64,000 nt of DNA from CAYMRL01 sp964398985. GTDB taxonomy: Bacteria; Deinococcota; Deinococci; Deinococcales; Trueperaceae. Where the stretch lies: NCBI GenBank assembly GCA_964398985.1, contig CAYNOS010000004.1, positions 1 through 64,000 on the forward strand. Reading direction: 5' to 3'. Every line of letters starts with the position of its first letter. Positions within the stretch are counted from its first letter, which is position 1. The notes below the pieces were generated by a model. That model searched no databases. It was not told the origin of the DNA and saw only the letters and a list, made by a program, of their open reading frames with translations. The translations under genes were made by a program, and so were the position numbers. This document shows, one piece after another, positions 60,297 to 64,000 of this stretch.

Positions 60297-61895
60297 GTGC
60301 TTGTGAAGCCCTATCAGCTAACCGGCAGAAGAATCTCTCGCAGGCAGTTCTTCAAGTACACGGGCACCGCGTCCGCTACAGCGTGGCTGCTCTCCCAGGG
60401 CCTGATCGCGAGGGCGCAGGGGGGCGGGCTGCTGGTCTGGCTCGGCCACCAGGAAGTCGCCGGGCTCGGCCCCAACGACGTCGGCCCCGACGTGCAATCG
60501 TCGGTGATCTACAACATCCTCAACCCGCTGGTGCACATCGATCACCTCGCCCAGACCGACCCGATCCTGGCCAGCAGCTACGAGGTCGCCGAGGACGGGC
60601 TCAGCTACACCTTCCACCTGCACCAGGGCGTGATGTTCCATGACGGCACCGAGCTGACCGCCGAGGACGTCAAGTACACCTTCGAGTTCTACTCGCAAGA
60701 AGGCCAGATCATCGCCAACCGCTTCATCAACATGGGCTCCGTCGAAGCGCTCGACCGCTACACCGTGCGCGTCAACATGAACGCGGTCAACGCCTCGTTC
60801 CTGCGTGTTGCCGGCGAGGTCCCGATCGTTCCCGCCGCCTACCACGCCCAGGTCGGCGACGAAGGCTTCCGCACCGCGCCCATCGGCACCGGCGCCTTCC
60901 GCGTCGCCGAATGGCGTCCGGCCGAGTACACGGAACTGGTCGCGTTCCCCGAGCACTTCCGCGGCCCTCCCGGGGTCGAGCGCCTGCGCCTCGAGGTCGT
61001 TCCCGAGCCGTCCGTGCGCTACATCGCGATGCAGACCGGCGACGCCCAGGCCAGCGTTTGGCCCCTCACCGCCGAGGACGCCCTCGACCTGGCTGCGCAG
61101 CCCGGCTTCGTCAGCTTCAACACCAACAGCAACTCCCCGCGCTTCATCCCGCTCAACACCCAGGCGCCCGTCCTGTCCGACCGCCGCGTGCGCCAGGCCA
61201 TGATGTACGCCCTCGACCGCCAACGCATCGTCGACGAGTTGGAGAGCGGCCTCGGCGTCGTCGCGTCCTCCCACCTCGCGCCTCACAACCCGTACTTCAC
61301 GACCGACGGCGTGCCCCAGTACCCCTTCGATCCCGAGCGCGCGCGCTCGGCGCTCGAAGAGGCAGGCTGGGTGGCCGGCTCCGACGGCATCCGCAGCAAG
61401 GACGGTCTGCGCCTCAGCTTCACTTGCACCACGATCAGCGGAGACCAGGCGCGGAGGCCCATGGCCGAGCTTTCGCAGATCTTCCTGCGCAACGTGGGAG
61501 TCGAGATGCAGCTCGCCGAAGCGCCCGTGGCTTCGATCCTCGAGGGCCTGCGGGTGGGCAACATCGAGGCGTCGCTGTTCAACTGGACGATGGGCACCCT
61601 CACCGACCCGAGCCCGACCAGCACGCTGCGGAGCAACGGCGGCGACAACTTCTTCGGCTACCGCAGCGAAGAGATGGACAGCCTGATCGACCGGGGGCTG
61701 GGGATCGCCGACGCCGAGGCCCGGCGCCCGGTCTACCAGCGCACCCAGCAGCTTTTCGCCGAGGACGTGCCCGCCCTGTGCCTGCACTTCAACCAGACCG
61801 TCAACGTCTTCTCCGAGGAGATGCTCAACCTGCCGGAAGACGTCCTGGTGAGCACCCCAGTGTTCTTCTACGGCCACAGGTACGAGCGCGGCTGA
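60297..61895 (+). CDS. Family-5 substrate-binding protein with Tat signal
   Basis: A 532-residue binding protein from GTG 60297, ten bases after AGGAGG. The N-terminus carries a twin-arginine motif (RRISRRQFFKYTGTASATAWLLSQGLIARA), so it is probably exported folded by the Tat system, unlike the two Sec-dependent family-5 proteins in this window. Landmarks are YEVAEDGLSYTFHLHQGVMFHDGTELTAEDVKYTFEF, APIGTGAFRVAEWRP and VRQAMMYALDRQRIVDE. Permeases follow on the same strand. Its place after uxaC suggests uronate-containing oligosaccharides, though an ATPase is not in view. Confidence 0.9.
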   Translation: MLVKPYQLTGRRISRRQFFKYTGTASATAWLLSQGLIARAQGGGLLVWLGHQEVAGLGPNDVGPDVQSSVIYNILNPLVHIDHLAQTDPILASSYEVAEDGLSYTFHLHQGVMFHDGTELTAEDVKYTFEFYSQEGQIIANRFINMGSVEALDRYTVRVNMNAVNASFLRVAGEVPIVPAAYHAQVGDEGFRTAPIGTGAFRVAEWRPAEYTELVAFPEHFRGPPGVERLRLEVVPEPSVRYIAMQTGDAQASVWPLTAEDALDLAAQPGFVSFNTNSNSPRFIPLNTQAPVLSDRRVRQAMMYALDRQRIVDELESGLGVVASSHLAPHNPYFTTDGVPQYPFDPERARSALEEAGWVAGSDGIRSKDGLRLSFTCTTISGDQARRPMAELSQIFLRNVGVEMQLAEAPVASILEGLRVGNIEASLFNWTMGTLTDPSPTSTLRSNGGDNFFGYRSEEMDSLIDRGLGIADAEARRPVYQRTQQLFAEDVPALCLHFNQTVNVFSEEMLNLPEDVLVSTPVFFYGHRYERG

Positions 61896-61932
61896 GGGCT
61901 GAGCCAGCCCACTGCCGCTGACCGGGACCCAG

Positions 61933-62007
61933 GCGGCTCGGAGGACGAGCCGCGAGTCAACCTAGCGAAGCCGCAGCGAGGTCGGGCGCAGGATCCGACC
62001 TCGCTGC
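61933..62007 (+). terminator. Tandem hairpins between binding-protein and permease genes
   Basis: Two hairpins: GCGGCTCG/CGAGCCGC (61933-61953) and a perfect 13-bp stem GCAGCGAGGTCGG with its complement (61973-61985 and 61995-62007). Followed by CCCCTTAT only. Probable partial terminator or message stabiliser like the one at 52196. Confidence 0.6.
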
Positions 62008-62029
62008 CCCTTATCTCCGGAGCCCGAGC

Positions 62030-62992
62030 TTGTCCAGCTATCTTGTCTTCCGACTCTTCAAGGGCCTGATCGTGATCATCATGATCAGCGTCCTGACGTT
62101 CATAGTCATGCGCCTGATGCCGGGCGACCCTGTCTACTTGCTGCTCGGCGACGGTGTCATCCCGATCACCGACGAGACGATCGCCGCCATCCGCTCCAAG
62201 TGGGGGCTCGACCGACCGCTGCACGAGCAGTACCTGGTGTGGGCAGCCAACCTCGTGCGCGGCGACTTCGGCACCTCGCTGATCCGCACCGGCGTGCCGG
62301 TTCGCACGATGATCTTCGAGGCGATCCCAGTGACCGCGCAGGTGAATCTCTACGCGATCGTCCTGGCGATCGCGGTGGCGGTACCCTTCGGCATCGCTTC
62401 CGCCGTCAGGCGCAACACCTGGGTCGACTACTCCTCGAACTTCTTCTCGGCCCTCGGCATCGCGACCCCGAACTTCTGGTTGTCGTTGATGCTGATCGTG
62501 CTGTTCGCGCTCTACGTGCCGCGGTGGTTCGGAGACCTGCCCCTGATCGGCCGGATCCCACCGTTCGGCATCCGCTCCTGGCAGGGGTGGATCCTGCCGG
62601 TGCTAGTGATCGCTACCGAGGAGATGGCCGTGTTGATGCGCATCACACGCGGAGCGGTGCTCGAACTGCTACCCCAGGACTTCGTCAGGACCGCCCGCAG
62701 CAAGGGCCTGGCCGAGCGCGCGGTGCTCTACCGCCACGTCGTCGCCAACACGATGTTGCCGGTGATCACCGTCATCGGCTTCCGCATCGCGTTCATCCTC
62801 TCGGGCACGATCATCGTCGAGACGATCTTCGCGATGCCCGGCATCGGCCGGCTGTTCGTCGACTCGGTACTGCGGCTCGACTACCAGGTCGTGCAGTCAC
62901 TGGTCGTCGTGTTCGCCGTGCTGGTGGTGGTCGTCAACATCCTCACCGACCTGGTCTACGCCCTCGTCGATCCCAGGATCCGGGTCTCGTGA
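62030..62992 (+). CDS. Opp-type ABC transporter permease (DppB type)
   Basis: A 320-residue permease starting at TTG 62030 (MSSYLVFRLFKGLIVIIMISVLTFIVMRLMPGDP). The docking loop is DFVRTARSKGLAERAVLYRHVVANTMLPVI, followed by GTIIVETIFAMPGIGRLFVDSVL and a C-terminal VNILTDLVYALVDPRIRVS. It forms a channel with the next gene. A weak CGGAG precedes the start. Confidence 0.9.
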   Translation: MSSYLVFRLFKGLIVIIMISVLTFIVMRLMPGDPVYLLLGDGVIPITDETIAAIRSKWGLDRPLHEQYLVWAANLVRGDFGTSLIRTGVPVRTMIFEAIPVTAQVNLYAIVLAIAVAVPFGIASAVRRNTWVDYSSNFFSALGIATPNFWLSLMLIVLFALYVPRWFGDLPLIGRIPPFGIRSWQGWILPVLVIATEEMAVLMRITRGAVLELLPQDFVRTARSKGLAERAVLYRHVVANTMLPVITVIGFRIAFILSGTIIVETIFAMPGIGRLFVDSVLRLDYQVVQSLVVVFAVLVVVVNILTDLVYALVDPRIRVS

Positions 62993-63891
62993 GGCTCCCG
63001 GTGAGCACCGTCTCCGGCGGCGACGCCGCGCCGCTCGTTCGCGGTCGCGCCAGGCGCCGTTTCACCGCCAACCGCATGGCCGTCGTAGGTTCGATCGTCG
63101 TCGGGCTTCTGGTACTGATGGCGATCTTCGCGCCGCAGATAGCCCCCTACCATCCGAACGACGACCTCTTCAGCGGGATGCGCGGCGCCGGGCCATCCGC
63201 CGAGCACTGGATGGGCAACGACCATCTCACCCGCGACCTCCTGAGCCGCGTCATCTACGGCACGCGCATCGCGTTGATCGTCGGCATCGTCTCCTCGCTG
63301 ATCTCGATCGTCATCGGCGTGGTCGTCGGCGCCGTGGCCGGCTACTTCGGAGGCTGGGTCGACGAGGTCCTCTCGTTCCTCATCGACGCGCTGATGGCGT
63401 TCCCGTTGATCGCCCTGTTGATCGTGCTGGCGGCGGTGATGGGTCCGAGCCTCACGACCACCATCGTCGTGATCGGCGCCACCGTGTGGGCGCGCTACGC
63501 CCGCGTGGTGCGCGCGGAGGTGATGAGCCTCAGGCAACGCGACTTCGTCACCGCCGCCAGAGCGCTCGGCTCGTTCGACCGGCGCATCATCTGGCGCCAT
63601 GTGGTGCCCAACGTCCTGACTTCGGTCATCGTGCTCGCCTCCTTGCAGGTCGGCGGCATCATCATCCTCGAGTCGGCGCTCTCGTTCCTCGGTCTGGGAG
63701 TCAGGCCACCCACGGCCACCTGGGGCGGGATCCTCTCCGACGGTCGCGCGTTCATCCTCAGGTACCCGCACATCGCGGTCTTCCCGGGCATCATGATCGT
63801 GATCACCGTCCTGTCGTTCAACTTCATCGGCGACGGCCTGAGGGACGCGCTCGACCCGCACCAGAAGGTGACCCGGGGCACCAAGAGCTGA
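62989..63891 (+). CDS. Opp-type ABC transporter permease (DppC type)
   Basis: A 300-residue permease if the GTG at 62989 (overlapping the upstream stop, GTGA) is used; GTG 63001 would give 296 residues. It has HWMGNDHLTRDLLSRVIYGTRIALIVGIV, VDEVLSFLIDALMAFPLIALLIVLAAVMG, the docking loop DFVTAARALGSFDRRIIWRHVVPNVLTSVI and SALSFLGLGVRPPTATWGGILSDG. No ATPase gene follows within the window. Confidence 0.9.
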   Translation: MRLPVSTVSGGDAAPLVRGRARRRFTANRMAVVGSIVVGLLVLMAIFAPQIAPYHPNDDLFSGMRGAGPSAEHWMGNDHLTRDLLSRVIYGTRIALIVGIVSSLISIVIGVVVGAVAGYFGGWVDEVLSFLIDALMAFPLIALLIVLAAVMGPSLTTTIVVIGATVWARYARVVRAEVMSLRQRDFVTAARALGSFDRRIIWRHVVPNVLTSVIVLASLQVGGIIILESALSFLGLGVRPPTATWGGILSDGRAFILRYPHIAVFPGIMIVITVLSFNFIGDGLRDALDPHQKVTRGTKS

Positions 63892-63934
63892 CCTCGACAG
63901 GCATGCGAGCGCCGGGCCCCGGCAGCCAAAGCGG

Positions 63935-64000
63935 TCAGAAGCCGTCAACGAATGTGCCTAGCATCAGGCTGAGCCGGGCGTCGGCCCTTGCGACGACGTT
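63935..64000 (-). CDS. Possible 3' end of a minus-strand gene
   Basis: Reading inward from the right edge on the minus strand, an open frame encodes NVVARADARLSLMLGTFVDGF and stops at 63935. Too short to assign; it may be the end of a gene lying outside the window. Confidence 0.3.
   Translation of the reverse strand, partial: NVVARADARLSLMLGTFVDGF

Overview
The window is about 64 kb of very high-GC DNA from a free-living heterotrophic bacterium. Genes are densely packed, mostly joined by ATGA/GTGA overlaps, with frequent GTG and TTG starts. At least two genes (a MerR regulator and tldD) have a -10 box ending six bases before the start codon, the leaderless arrangement common in Deinococcota. 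With the many ABC sugar/peptide importers and LacI regulators this fits a Deinococcota member, possibly Truepera-like. That assignment is inference; there is no rRNA in the window to confirm it. No insertion sequence, prophage, integrase or CRISPR array was seen.

Left part (1-21.8 kb), mostly housekeeping and stress genes: a partial tRNA-Arg; an APH(6)-type kinase and two GNAT acetyltransferases; a GntR-controlled phnD-phnC-phnE-phnE importer ending in a HAD phosphatase; a DinB-like protein with diaminopropionate ammonia-lyase; a subtilase lipoprotein; an SRPBCC/ArsR pair behind a perfect palindromic operator; DNA polymerase IV; an MFS exporter; peptidase E; two tRNA-Ser genes. Then come a MerR-type metal sensor, a stand-alone HMA metallochaperone and a P1B ATPase, followed by tldD/tldE.

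Middle part (21.8-42.9 kb), importer operons: a minus-strand LacI-controlled sugar operon (two permeases, solute-binding protein, two unfamiliar secreted proteins, GH130 phosphorylase); azlC/azlD; an Opp-type importer without ATPase joined to a nucleoside phosphorylase, adenine deaminase and a PepT-like peptidase; a DUF3352-like secreted protein overlapping a KDG-kinase-like gene.

Right part (42.9-64 kb), the most coherent system: a formylglycine-generating enzyme, an SDR oxidoreductase, a Cys-type sulfatase, a cupin, NagB, a complete Opp-type importer, an AGE-family epimerase, a second LacI regulator, UxaE, UxaC and another Opp-type importer. Three copies of one 12-bp operator (GTTANCGNTAAC) lie at the two regulatory intergenic regions, so much of this is probably one LacI regulon. 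The gene set suits sulfated amino-sugar/uronic-acid oligosaccharides, for example glycosaminoglycan fragments. Mannonate dehydratase, KDPG aldolase and any depolymerising lyase or hydrolase are not in view.

A recurring structural theme is strong GC-rich hairpins placed between genes of importer operons, which may set different expression levels for binding proteins and permeases.
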